Positions 53,211 through 61,906 of a DNA stretch of 64,000 bases are shown piece by piece. A model generated the notes under the pieces. It made no database searches. It was not told where the DNA came from and saw only the letters and a program-made list of their open reading frames with translations. The position numbers were made by a program, and so were the translations under genes. Source of the DNA: Streptomyces venezuelae ATCC 10712 (GTDB taxonomy: Bacteria; Actinomycetota; Actinomycetes; Streptomycetales; Streptomycetaceae); NCBI RefSeq assembly GCF_008639165.1, contig NZ_CP029197.1:5770001-5834000 (forward strand). Direction: 5' to 3'. Within the stretch, counting starts at the first letter, position 1, and each line of letters opens with the position of its first letter.

Positions 53211-56200
53211 TCAGTGCTGTTCCGGCAGCCAGCCCAGCTGCACCAGCGGCGTGCCCCGCTTCCGCGACACGAACGTGCCCCGGCCCGGAGGCATCGGCCG
53301 CGCCCGGACGTTGCCGAGGATGTCGCCCTCGCCCGGATCGCCGGAGAGCAGCACGCCCTGCGCGCCCAGCTCCCTCATCCGCTGCATGAACGGCTCGTAC
53401 ATCGCCCGGGAGGCGCCCGCGGCGTTGCGCGCCACGATGAAGCGGATGCCGACGTCCCGCGCGAACGGCAGGTTCTCCACCAGCACCGACAGCGGGTTCC
53501 CCGAGTTGGTGGCGACCAGCTCGAAGTCGTCGATCAGGACGAACAGTTGCGGACCCGACCACCAGCTGCGGTCGCGCAGCTGCTGCGGTGTGATGTCGGG
53601 CTTGGGCGCCCGCTTCGTCATCACCGTGTTGATCGCCTCCATGTGCATCTGCATGGCGGAGGCCATCGGCGCGTACTCCAGGAGGTGCGAGGGCGCGACC
53701 GCCTCCAGCATCGTCCGCCGGTAGTCACCCACCACGATCCGCGCCTGGTCCGGCGTGTACCGCTCGCACAGCTGCTTGGCGATGAGCCGCAGCAGCGCCG
53801 TCTTGCCGGACTCGCTCTCGCCGAAGACCAGGAAGAACGGGTCCGTCTCGAAGTCGACGAACACCGGCTCCAGGTTGGTCTCGTCGATGCCGATCGCGAT
53901 GCCGTGCTGCGGGTACTCGAAGCCCTTCGGCAGCCGCTCCGCCGGCAGCTTGCGCGGCAGCAGCCGCACCGCGGGCGCCGGGGCCCCGGTCCAGCTCGCC
54001 CGTACCGCCTGGACGAACGCCGAGGTGCCCTCCGACAGGTCGGCGGCCGAGCTCGACCCGTCGATCCGCGGCAGCGCCCCCATGAAGTGCAGCTTCTCCG
54101 GCACCTGGCCGCGGCCCGGCACACCGGCCGGCACGTTCGCCGCGACCTTGCGGTCGAACTCGGAGTCCATGACGTCACCGAGCCGCAGTTCGAGCCGGCC
54201 CAGCATCTGGTCCTTGAGCGCCGCTCGCACCTCCATGTACCGGGCGGCGGTGATCACCACGTGGATGCCGTAGCCGAGACCGCGCGCCGCGATGTCCGCG
54301 ACGATCGGCTCCAGCATGTCGTAGTCGTTGCGGAAGCCGCCCCAGCCGTCCACGACCAGGAAGACGTCACCCCAGGCCTCGCCGGGCAGTTCGCCCGCCG
54401 CCCGCTTGCGGCGGTACGTCGCGATGGAGTCGATGGAGTGCGAGCGGAAGAACTCCTCGCGCCGGTTCAGTACGCCCATCACCTCGGCGACCGTACGCCG
54501 CACCCGCTCCGGGTCGAGCCGCGAGGCGACCCCGCCGACGTGCGGCAGCTCGGCCAGCGAGGCCATGCCGCCACCACCGAAGTCCAGGCAGTAGAACTGC
54601 ACTTCGGCCGGGGTGTGGGTGAGCGCGAACGACGAGATCAGCGTCCGCATCAGCGTCGACTTGCCGGACTGCGGGCCGCCGACCACCATCATGTGGCCCG
54701 CCGCACCGGAGAAGTCCCGGTACAGCACCTCACGCCGCTGCTCGAACGGCTTGTCGATGAGGCCGAGCGGCACCGTGAGCCCGCCCTGACGCGTGTACTC
54801 CGCCGCCGTGAGCCCCCGGTCCGCCGTCTGCGCCAGACCCGGAAGCAGCTGGTCGAGCGAGGGTGCCTGGTCGAGCGGCGGCAGCCACACCTGGTGCGCC
54901 GGCACCCCCTGACCCTCCAGCCGCCGCACGATCACGTCGAGGACGGTGTCCGCGAGCGCGTCGTCCTCCTCCGCCCGCAGCGACGTCAGATACGCCGGGT
55001 CGGGCGCCGCGTACACCACCGGCACCGGCGAGGCCGTGAACAGCGCGGGACGCCGCTCCACCGGCATCTGCCCGATCTCCAGCCGAGGCCCGCCCGTCCG
55101 GTACGTCCCCGAGACGTACGCCGCCTTGAAGCGGGTCATCTCCTCCGTACCGAACTTCAGATAGCCCGAACCCGGCACCGACGGCAGGTGGTAGGCGTCC
55201 GGCACGCCGATCGCCGTCCGCGACTCCGCCGCCGAGAAGGTCCGCAGACCGATCCGGTACGAGAGGTACGTGTCCAGACCGCGCAGCTTGCCCTCCTCAA
55301 GGCGCTGCGAGGCGAGCAGCAGATGCACACCCAGCGAGCGGCCGATCCGGCCGATCTGGATGAACATGTCGATGAAGTCCGGCTTCGCGGTGAGGAGTTC
55401 GGAGAACTCGTCGATGACGAGGACCAGCGAGGCGAGCGGTTCCAGCGGGGCGCCCGCCGCACGCGCCTTCTCGTAGTCGTGGATGTTGGCGTAGTTGCCC
55501 GCCGACCGCAGCAGCTCCTGACGCCGCTGGAGCTCACCGCGGATCGCGTCTCCCATGCGGTCGACGAGCGTCAGGTCGTCCGCCAGGTTGGTGATGACCG
55601 CCGCCACGTGCGGCATCTGCGACATGCCGGCGAAGGTCGCGCCGCCCTTGAAGTCCGCGAGGACGAAGTTCAGCGTCTCCGAGGAGTGCGTCACCGCGAG
55701 ACCGAGCACCAGCGTCCGCAGCAGCTCCGACTTTCCGGAACCCGTCGCGCCCACGCACAGACCGTGCGGGCCCATGCCCTCCTGCGCGGCCTCCTTCAGG
55801 TCCAGCATGACCGGCTGGCCGTCCTCGCCGACACCGATCGGCACCCGGAGCCGCTCGGCCACCGACCGGGGGCGCCAGGTGCGGGCCACGTCCACCGAGG
55901 CCGCGTCGCCCAGGTTCAGCAGATCCGTGAAGTCCAGGTTGGCCAGCAGCGGCTCGTCGTCGTCCCCGCCGCCCATCCGCAGCGGCGCCAGCTGCCGGGC
56001 GAGCGCCTCCGCAGCCGGCAGCGAGATGCCGTCCGGCACCCCCTCGTACGCGAAGCCGCCGCCGGACTCCAGACGGAGCCGGCCCGGCCGCACCACCACG
56101 GAGAGACCGCCGCGCGGCTCGTCGAGGTCGCCGGAGACGACCTCCACGATCGTCACGCCCTGCAGGCCCTCCGCCGCCGCCAGCAGCGAGTCCGGCGGCA

Positions 56201-57179
56201 CCAGACCGCCCCGGGTGGAATCGGCGTCCAGGACCACGACCACGTGCGGCTGGTCGAGCACCGGATGGTTCTCCCGGGAGAACCGCGGCCGGCCGTCCAG
56301 CTTCGAGCGGACCAACTGCTCCAGCTCACCGAGGTCGTCACCGAACAGGCGCTTCGTGCCCGCCCCGTCGACCTGCCCCGCCACCTGGGTGTGCGGCAGC
56401 CACTTCGTCCAGTCCCAGCGCTCCTGCGCCGACCGGGCCGCGACCACCGCGAGCATCAGGTCCTCGGGGGAGTGCAGGGTCACCAACTGCGCCACCAGGG
56501 CACGCGCCACGGCCTGCGCCGACTCCGGCTCGCCCGACACCGTCACGTGGTAGAAGGCGCGCATCGAGACCGCCATCGGCAGCCCGTCCAGCGTGCCGTG
56601 CACCGCGAGGAACTGCTGCATGGCGCCCGCGCACAGCGGCTCCAGCTCGTCCACCGGAGCGGTGTCCGGCGCCACCAGCGGCGTCGCCAGCTGCTGCGCG
56701 CCGAGCCCTATCCTGGCCTGCCCGAAGTCATGGTCGCCGACCCGGCGTTCCCACACCCGCGAACCCTCGGCCACCACCGACCACAACTGCTCGGGGGACG
56801 GGTGCAGATACAGCTGCGCGTCCCGCTGCTTGCGGGCCGTGCGCCGGACCGTACGCCGGGTCTGCGCGAGGTATTTGAGGTAGTCGCGGCGGACATCGGA
56901 CATTTGCCCCTGCGTACCGCGACGGAATCTGACGAACTGGGCGACGGCCATCGCGACCGTCGACGCCAGCATCAGCGTGCCCATGATCCGCATGATCGGC
57001 GAGGGCGTCATGAAGAAGAAGACCACCGAGGAGCCCATGCCCAGCATGGGCAGGAGCTGCATCAACGCCGACTCCTGCTGTCCCCGCGGAAGTTCCGGCG
57101 GAGACTCCAGGACCAGTTCCTCACCGGGCACTTCCGGCGGAAGAGACCTCGGCGGGCGTTTGACGACGATCTGGCTCAC
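53211..57179 (-). CDS. eccC: type VII secretion FtsK/SpoIIIE-type ATPase EccC
   Basis: A 1322-residue motor ATPase of the type VII secretion system, here one polypeptide (split as EccCa/EccCb in some mycobacterial loci). After the N-terminal EccC start (SQIVVKRPPRSLPPEVPG) come two membrane helices around residues 40-85. Three FtsK-type ATPase domains follow, with Walker A motifs GATGSGKS (~478), GGPQSGKS (~834) and GESESGKT (~1116). The first domain has Walker B LVLVIDEF and the third LFVLIDDF; the second reads VFLVVDGW without the usual acidic second residue. GTG 57179 is the family start; the longer open frame to 57491 overlaps the eccD promoter region and lacks similarity. Confidence 0.95.
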   Translation of the reverse strand: MSQIVVKRPPRSLPPEVPGEELVLESPPELPRGQQESALMQLLPMLGMGSSVVFFFMTPSPIMRIMGTLMLASTVAMAVAQFVRFRRGTQGQMSDVRRDYLKYLAQTRRTVRRTARKQRDAQLYLHPSPEQLWSVVAEGSRVWERRVGDHDFGQARIGLGAQQLATPLVAPDTAPVDELEPLCAGAMQQFLAVHGTLDGLPMAVSMRAFYHVTVSGEPESAQAVARALVAQLVTLHSPEDLMLAVVAARSAQERWDWTKWLPHTQVAGQVDGAGTKRLFGDDLGELEQLVRSKLDGRPRFSRENHPVLDQPHVVVVLDADSTRGGLVPPDSLLAAAEGLQGVTIVEVVSGDLDEPRGGLSVVVRPGRLRLESGGGFAYEGVPDGISLPAAEALARQLAPLRMGGGDDDEPLLANLDFTDLLNLGDAASVDVARTWRPRSVAERLRVPIGVGEDGQPVMLDLKEAAQEGMGPHGLCVGATGSGKSELLRTLVLGLAVTHSSETLNFVLADFKGGATFAGMSQMPHVAAVITNLADDLTLVDRMGDAIRGELQRRQELLRSAGNYANIHDYEKARAAGAPLEPLASLVLVIDEFSELLTAKPDFIDMFIQIGRIGRSLGVHLLLASQRLEEGKLRGLDTYLSYRIGLRTFSAAESRTAIGVPDAYHLPSVPGSGYLKFGTEEMTRFKAAYVSGTYRTGGPRLEIGQMPVERRPALFTASPVPVVYAAPDPAYLTSLRAEEDDALADTVLDVIVRRLEGQGVPAHQVWLPPLDQAPSLDQLLPGLAQTADRGLTAAEYTRQGGLTVPLGLIDKPFEQRREVLYRDFSGAAGHMMVVGGPQSGKSTLMRTLISSFALTHTPAEVQFYCLDFGGGGMASLAELPHVGGVASRLDPERVRRTVAEVMGVLNRREEFFRSHSIDSIATYRRKRAAGELPGEAWGDVFLVVDGWGGFRNDYDMLEPIVADIAARGLGYGIHVVITAARYMEVRAALKDQMLGRLELRLGDVMDSEFDRKVAANVPAGVPGRGQVPEKLHFMGALPRIDGSSSAADLSEGTSAFVQAVRASWTGAPAPAVRLLPRKLPAERLPKGFEYPQHGIAIGIDETNLEPVFVDFETDPFFLVFGESESGKTALLRLIAKQLCERYTPDQARIVVGDYRRTMLEAVAPSHLLEYAPMASAMQMHMEAINTVMTKRAPKPDITPQQLRDRSWWSGPQLFVLIDDFELVATNSGNPLSVLVENLPFARDVGIRFIVARNAAGASRAMYEPFMQRMRELGAQGVLLSGDPGEGDILGNVRARPMPPGRGTFVSRKRGTPLVQLGWLPEQH

Positions 57180-57279
57180 CGGCGCATCAATCCCTCGTTG
57201 GAGGCGGGCTCGTGGCGGGAGCATCCGCTCGGCACCCCTGCCGGCAGCCGGGCGTACGGACTTCCCCCATGGGACGGCG

Positions 57280-57318
57280 ATCCTACTTGCAGCCCCCACC
57301 GGCCGTCCCCGGTAGGGT
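57280..57318. promoter_or_regulatory. facing -10 boxes in the eccC/eccD divergent region
   Basis: TAGGGT on the plus strand (57313-57318), with TTGCAG 20 bp upstream (57287-57292), could start the eccD message near 57325. TAGGAT on the minus strand (57285-57280) could start the eccC message near 57273. The two would compete for the same 40 bp. Confidence 0.35.
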
Positions 57319-57331
57319 GGCGCGCGCATCG

Positions 57332-57394
57332 TGCGCAACCGCGAATCAGAACGGGCGCAACCGCGCATCCGACGGGCGCAACCGCGAATCAGGG
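57332..57394 (+). repeat. three tandem 21-bp repeats in the eccD leader
   Basis: Units 57332-57352, 57353-57373 and 57374-57394 share the core GCGCAACCGCG(A/C)ATC, with few differences. They lie between the candidate eccD transcription start and its ribosome site AGGGGG (57391-57396). The period is a multiple of 3 and the frame stays open, but the encoded Arg-rich peptide is not part of EccD. Confidence 0.8.
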
Positions 57395-57405
57395 GGTCCA
57401 CACAC

Positions 57406-58893
57406 GTGAGTACGACCGCAGCGACCGGTTTCTGCCGCGTCACCGTCGTGGCGCCGGACAGCCGCATCGACGTCGCGCTCCCGGAGGACATCGCCGTCGC
57501 CGACGTCTACCCGGAGATTCTGCGGCTCACCGGCCAGACCCAGCCCGCCGGCACCCCCACCGGCTACCACCTGGTCCGCCGCGACGGCTCCGTCCTCGAC
57601 GGCGCCCGCACCCTCGCGGCCCAGCAGGTCCTCGACGGCGAGGTGCTCTCGCTGCGCCCGTTCGCCCAGTCCCTGCCGCCGGCCGTCTACGACGACGTGT
57701 CCGACGCCGTCGCCTCCGCCGTCACCCGCGACCGCCACCTGTGGAGCGACGAGCTGCTCCGCGGCGCCGGACTCGTCGGCGGCGTGCTGCTCCTCGTCCT
57801 CATGGGCTTCGTCCTCTGGTTCGCGGACCCGATCCGGCACGACATGCACAGCCTGCCCGGGATCATCGCGGGCGCCGCCGGCCTCCTCCTGACCGCCTTC
57901 GCCGGAGTGCGCGCCCGCGTCTACGGCGACCGGGCCACCGCCGTCGCCCTCGGCCTCGGCGCCCTGCCGCTGCTGCTCATCGCCGGCTCCGGCATCATCG
58001 GCCCCGACACCGGCCAGGGCCCCGGCCGCCTCCAGTTCCTGCTCGGCTGCGTCACCGTCCTCGTCGCCTCGGTGGCCCTCGTGGCGCTCACCCCCAGCGG
58101 CGACGCGCCCTTCGTCGCCGCCACCTTCCTCGCCACCGTCGGCACCCTCGCCACCTTCGTGGCGATCCTCACCGAGAGCACCGCCACCGAGACGGCCGCC
58201 GTCTGCGCCCCCGTCGCCATCGGCCTCGTCGCCTTCCTGCCCGGCCTCTCCGCCCGGTTCGCCCGGCTCCCCATCGGCTACGCCGCCCCGCGCAGCGCCG
58301 CCGACGACGAGTTCCTCGGCGAAGCGCACCAGCCGGCCGGCGAGGACGGTCACCCCGGCCAGCCCGTCGACGGCGAGCGCATCGCGCTCCAGGCCCGCCG
58401 CGGCCACGAGATGCTGCTCGGCCTGGTCGGCGGCTGCGCGGCCGTCGTCGTCGGCTCCGCCGCCGTCCTCGGCTTCGCCGGAAACGTCTGGGGTCAGTTC
58501 CTCGCCCTCGCCGCCGGCCTCGCGATGCTGCTGCGCGCCCGCCTCTTCCGCTACACCTCGCAGGTCGCCTGCGTCCTCGTCGCCGGCATCGCCGCCGTCT
58601 CTCTGCTCGTCCTCGGCCTCTCCCTGAACCCGCCGGTGGACCTGGTCAAGGAACTCCTCATGTACGGGGACCGCGGCGGCCTGGACATCCGTACGATCTG
58701 GCTCACCGCGGCCGTCGCCGCCGGAGCCGCGCTGATCACCGCGATCGGCCTGATCATCCCGAGGAAGGGCCTCTCCCCGTTCTGGGGCCGCCTCCTCGAC
58801 CTGACCGAGGGCTTCGTCCTGCTCTCCCTCGTCCCGCTCAGCCTCGCCGTCCTCGACGTCTTCACCGCGGTCCGCTCCCTCACCAGCAAGTAA
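57406..58893 (+). CDS. eccD: type VII secretion integral membrane protein EccD
   Basis: A 495-residue channel component. The N-terminal ~90 residues are a ubiquitin-like YukD domain (FCRVTVVAPDSRIDVALPED, DGEVLSLRPF). The remainder has about eleven membrane helices (for example GGVLLLVLMGFVLWFADPI and LIAGSGIIGPDTGQ), the expected EccD topology. GTG 57406 is preferred because the YukD domain begins directly after it and AGGGGG lies 9 bases upstream. It is divergent from eccC and is the last type VII gene before rpsO. Confidence 0.94.
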   Translation: MSTTAATGFCRVTVVAPDSRIDVALPEDIAVADVYPEILRLTGQTQPAGTPTGYHLVRRDGSVLDGARTLAAQQVLDGEVLSLRPFAQSLPPAVYDDVSDAVASAVTRDRHLWSDELLRGAGLVGGVLLLVLMGFVLWFADPIRHDMHSLPGIIAGAAGLLLTAFAGVRARVYGDRATAVALGLGALPLLLIAGSGIIGPDTGQGPGRLQFLLGCVTVLVASVALVALTPSGDAPFVAATFLATVGTLATFVAILTESTATETAAVCAPVAIGLVAFLPGLSARFARLPIGYAAPRSAADDEFLGEAHQPAGEDGHPGQPVDGERIALQARRGHEMLLGLVGGCAAVVVGSAAVLGFAGNVWGQFLALAAGLAMLLRARLFRYTSQVACVLVAGIAAVSLLVLGLSLNPPVDLVKELLMYGDRGGLDIRTIWLTAAVAAGAALITAIGLIIPRKGLSPFWGRLLDLTEGFVLLSLVPLSLAVLDVFTAVRSLTSK

Positions 58894-58926
58894 GAGGACG
58901 GGCCCGGGGCCGCTCCGGCGAGCTGG

Positions 58927-58932
58927 TACGCT
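58927..58932 (+). promoter_or_regulatory. candidate -10 box for rpsO
   Basis: TACGCT lies in the 202-bp gap between eccD and rpsO and would give a leader of about 155 bases. No good -35 was seen. The gap otherwise holds no coding signal; a long leader fits known S15 autoregulation in other bacteria but no specific fold was identified. Confidence 0.3.
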
Positions 58933-59095
58933 GTGTGACGGCCGTTTGTGTACGCGCTCCCGGAAAGCCCCGAGATCACTCGGAAGCCTCTGGAAGCTGC
59001 GCCCATCGGACCTTCGCCCGTCGAGTCACGGAAGCTTCCCCTGAGACCTAGACCAGGGGCACTCACGGGCGCACGAACACCTAGAGGAGATCCGC

Positions 59096-59386
59096 GTGGC
59101 TCTCGACGCCGCTGTCAAGAAGCAGATCATGGCCGAGTTCGGCACCAAGGAGGGCGACACCGGCTCCCCCGAGGTCCAGGTCGCGATGCTGTCCCGTCGC
59201 ATCTCGGACCTGACCGAGCACCTCAAGCAGCACAAGCACGACCACCACTCCCGCCGTGGTCTGCTGATCCTGGTCGGCCAGCGCCGCCGCCTGCTGCAGT
59301 ACCTGGCGAAGAAGGACATCCAGCGCTTCCGTACGCTGGTCGACCGCCTCGGCATCCGTCGCGGTGCGGCCGGCGGCGCCAAGTAA
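59096..59386 (+). CDS. rpsO: 30S ribosomal protein S15
   Basis: A 96-residue primary rRNA-binding protein of the small subunit. The conserved segments DTGSPEVQVAMLSRRISDLT, HKHDHHSRRGLLILVGQRRR and LLQYLAKKD are intact and length is slightly above the usual 89. GTG 59096 has AGAGGAG 6 bases upstream. It precedes pnp, the common bacterial arrangement; in Streptomyces the rpsO-pnp intergenic hairpin is known to be an RNase III site. Confidence 0.97.
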   Translation: MALDAAVKKQIMAEFGTKEGDTGSPEVQVAMLSRRISDLTEHLKQHKHDHHSRRGLLILVGQRRRLLQYLAKKDIQRFRTLVDRLGIRRGAAGGAK

Positions 59387-59410
59387 TCCGTTCCACGGTG
59401 AACGCTGCGG

Positions 59411-59449
59411 AGGGAGCGGTTCCCACTTTCAGGGGGCCGCTCCCTTTGC
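59411..59449 (+). terminator. rpsO-pnp intergenic hairpin
   Basis: AGGGAGCGG (59411-59419) pairs with CCGCTCCCT (59437-59445), followed by TTGCT. It may act as a partial terminator after rpsO and as the RNase III processing hairpin described for streptomycete rpsO-pnp messages. Confidence 0.65.
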
Positions 59450-59455
59450 TGTACG

Positions 59456-59484
59456 TGCACAATGTGCGCATCGGCCCGTAGGCT
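59456..59484 (+). promoter_or_regulatory. candidate pnp promoter in the 300-bp rpsO-pnp gap
   Basis: TGCACA (59456-59461) and TAGGCT (59479-59484) are 17 bp apart. Transcription would begin near 59491, giving a ~195-base pnp leader that includes the palindrome CTTCGATCGAAG and a CCCGGG-based inverted repeat. No gene was seen in the gap. Confidence 0.4.
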
Positions 59485-59686
59485 GGTCGCACAACCCCCC
59501 ATAACGACGAGCGAGGAGCCGCCGGCTCGCCGCCGGTCCTCGGTAGTGGCCCCCGGGAAACGAATCCCCGGGTGCTTCGATCGAAGACCGGCCAGCACCC
59601 GAGGCGTGCTTCTCCGCCCCCGTCGCACACCGTCCCCGGCCACACGGGCCCCGGACGCAAAGACGAACACGTAGGAGAAACCGCTA

Positions 59687-61906
59687 GTGGAGAACGAGAC
59701 CCACTACGCCGAGGCCGTCATCGACAACGGCACTTTCGGCACCCGCACCATCCGCTTCGAGACCGGCCGTCTGGCCAAGCAGGCCGCCGGCTCCGCCGTC
59801 GCCTACCTGGACGACGACACGATGGTCCTCTCGGCGACCACCGCCTCGAAGCGTCCCAAGGACCAGCTCGACTTCTTCCCCCTGACGGTGGACGTCGAGG
59901 AGCGGCAGTACGCGGCCGGCAAGATCCCCGGCTCCTTCTTCCGCCGTGAGGGCCGCCCCTCCGAGGACGCCGTCCTCACCTGCCGTCTGATCGACCGGCC
60001 GCTGCGCCCCTCCTTCAAGAAGGGCCTGCGCAACGAGATCCAGATCGTCGAGACGATCATGGCGCTCAACCCCGACCACCTGTACGACGTGGTCGCGATC
60101 AACGCCGCCTCCGCCTCCACGATCCTGGCGGGCCTGCCCTTCTCCGGCCCCATCGGCGCCACCCGCGTCGCCCTGATCAAGGGCCAGTGGGTCGCGTTCC
60201 CGACGCACACCGAGCTCGAGGACGCCGTCTTCGACATGGTCGTCGCCGGTCGTGTCCTGGAGGACGGCGACGTCGCGATCATGATGGTCGAGGCCGAGGC
60301 CACCGAGAAGACCATCGCCCTCGTCAAGGGCGGCGCCGAGGCGCCGACCGAGGAGATCGTCGCCGCCGGTCTCGAGGCCGCGAAGCCCTTCATCAAGGTC
60401 CTCTGCAAGGCCCAGTCGGACCTCGCCGCCAAGGCCGCCAAGCCCACCGGCGAGTTCCCGGTCTTCCTCGACTACCAGGACGACGTCCTGGAGGCGCTCA
60501 CCGCCGCCGTCAAGGGCGACCTCGCCAAGGCGCTCACCATCGCCGGCAAGCAGGAGCGCGAGACCGAGCTCGACCGCATCAAGGAGCTCGCCGCCGAGAA
60601 GCTCCTCCCGGCCTTCGAAGGCCGCGAGAAGGAGATCTCGGGCGCCTACCGCGCGCTGACCAAGAAGCTGGTCCGCGAGCGGATCATCAAGGACAAGGTC
60701 CGCATCGACGGCCGCGGGATCACGGACATCCGTACCCTCGCCGCCGAGGTCGAGGCCATCCCGCGCGTGCACGGCTCGGCGCTGTTCGAGCGTGGCGAGA
60801 CCCAGATCCTGGGCGTCACCACCCTCAACATGCTCCGCATGGAGCAGCAGCTGGACACCCTCTCCCCGGTGACCCGCAAGCGCTACATGCACAACTACAA
60901 CTTCCCGCCGTACTCCGTCGGCGAGACCGGCCGCGTGGGCTCGCCCAAGCGCCGCGAGATCGGCCACGGCGCCCTCGCCGAGCGCGCCCTCGTGCCGGTC
61001 CTCCCGACCCGCGAGGAGTTCCCCTACGCGATCCGTCAGGTGTCCGAGGCCCTCGGCTCCAACGGCTCGACGTCGATGGGCTCGGTCTGCGCCTCCACCA
61101 TGTCGCTGCTGAACGCCGGTGTGCCGCTCAAGGCCCCCGTCGCCGGCATCGCCATGGGTCTGATCTCCGAGGAGATCGACGGCCAGACGCACTACGTCGC
61201 CCTCACCGACATCCTCGGTGCGGAGGACGCCTTCGGCGACATGGACTTCAAGGTCGCCGGCACCAAGGAGTTCGTCACCGCCCTCCAGCTCGACACCAAG
61301 CTGGACGGCATCCCGGCCTCCGTCCTGGCCGCGGCCCTCAAGCAGGCCCGCGACGCCCGCCTCCACATCCTCGACGTGATGATGGAAGCGATCGACACGC
61401 CGGACGAGATGTCCCCGAACGCCCCGCGGATCATCACCGTCAAGATCCCGGTGGACAAGATCGGTGAGGTCATCGGCCCCAAGGGCAAGATGATCAACCA
61501 GATCCAGGAGGACACCGGCGCCGAGATCACGATCGAGGACGACGGCACCATCTACATCGGTGCCGCCGACGGTCCGGCCGCCGAGGCCGCCCGCGCCACG
61601 ATCAACGGCATCGCCAACCCGACCATGCCGGAGGTCGGCGAGCGCTACCTGGGTACGGTCGTCAAGACCACCACCTTCGGTGCCTTCGTCTCCCTGCTCC
61701 CGGGCAAGGACGGCCTGCTGCACATCTCGCAGATCCGCAAGCTCGCCGGTGGCAAGCGCGTGGAGAACGTCGAGGACGTGCTCGCGATCGGCTCCAAGGT
61801 CCAGGTCGAGATCGCCGAGATCGACCAGCGCGGCAAGCTCTCCCTGATCCCCGTGATCGCGGACGACGAGAACGCCGCCGACGACAAGGGCGACACCGAC
61901 CAGTGA
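59687..61906 (+). CDS. pnp: polynucleotide phosphorylase
   Basis: A 739-residue 3'-5' exoribonuclease/polymerase of RNA decay; in streptomycetes it also synthesises RNA 3' tails. Two RNase PH-like domains (opening AVIDNGTFGTRTIRFETGRL; second core with GSALFERGETQILGVTTLN and GDMDFKVAGT) flank a helical domain. They are followed by a KH domain (VIGPKGKMINQIQEDTGA) and an S1 domain (LGTVVKTTTFGAFVSLLPGK). All are intact. GTG 59687 has TAGGAGAAA upstream. Its stop overlaps the next GTG by GTGA. Confidence 0.97.
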   Translation: MENETHYAEAVIDNGTFGTRTIRFETGRLAKQAAGSAVAYLDDDTMVLSATTASKRPKDQLDFFPLTVDVEERQYAAGKIPGSFFRREGRPSEDAVLTCRLIDRPLRPSFKKGLRNEIQIVETIMALNPDHLYDVVAINAASASTILAGLPFSGPIGATRVALIKGQWVAFPTHTELEDAVFDMVVAGRVLEDGDVAIMMVEAEATEKTIALVKGGAEAPTEEIVAAGLEAAKPFIKVLCKAQSDLAAKAAKPTGEFPVFLDYQDDVLEALTAAVKGDLAKALTIAGKQERETELDRIKELAAEKLLPAFEGREKEISGAYRALTKKLVRERIIKDKVRIDGRGITDIRTLAAEVEAIPRVHGSALFERGETQILGVTTLNMLRMEQQLDTLSPVTRKRYMHNYNFPPYSVGETGRVGSPKRREIGHGALAERALVPVLPTREEFPYAIRQVSEALGSNGSTSMGSVCASTMSLLNAGVPLKAPVAGIAMGLISEEIDGQTHYVALTDILGAEDAFGDMDFKVAGTKEFVTALQLDTKLDGIPASVLAAALKQARDARLHILDVMMEAIDTPDEMSPNAPRIITVKIPVDKIGEVIGPKGKMINQIQEDTGAEITIEDDGTIYIGAADGPAAEAARATINGIANPTMPEVGERYLGTVVKTTTFGAFVSLLPGKDGLLHISQIRKLAGGKRVENVEDVLAIGSKVQVEIAEIDQRGKLSLIPVIADDENAADDKGDTDQ

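Noticed and set aside
57180..57491. 104-codon N-terminal extension of EccC
   Set aside because: It lies over the eccD promoter and leader repeats and has no EccC similarity; the recognised EccC start begins at GTG 57179.
59684..61723. A 679-codon minus-strand frame opposite pnp
   Set aside because: All conserved RNase PH, KH and S1 motifs are on the plus strand; the minus frame shows no domain.
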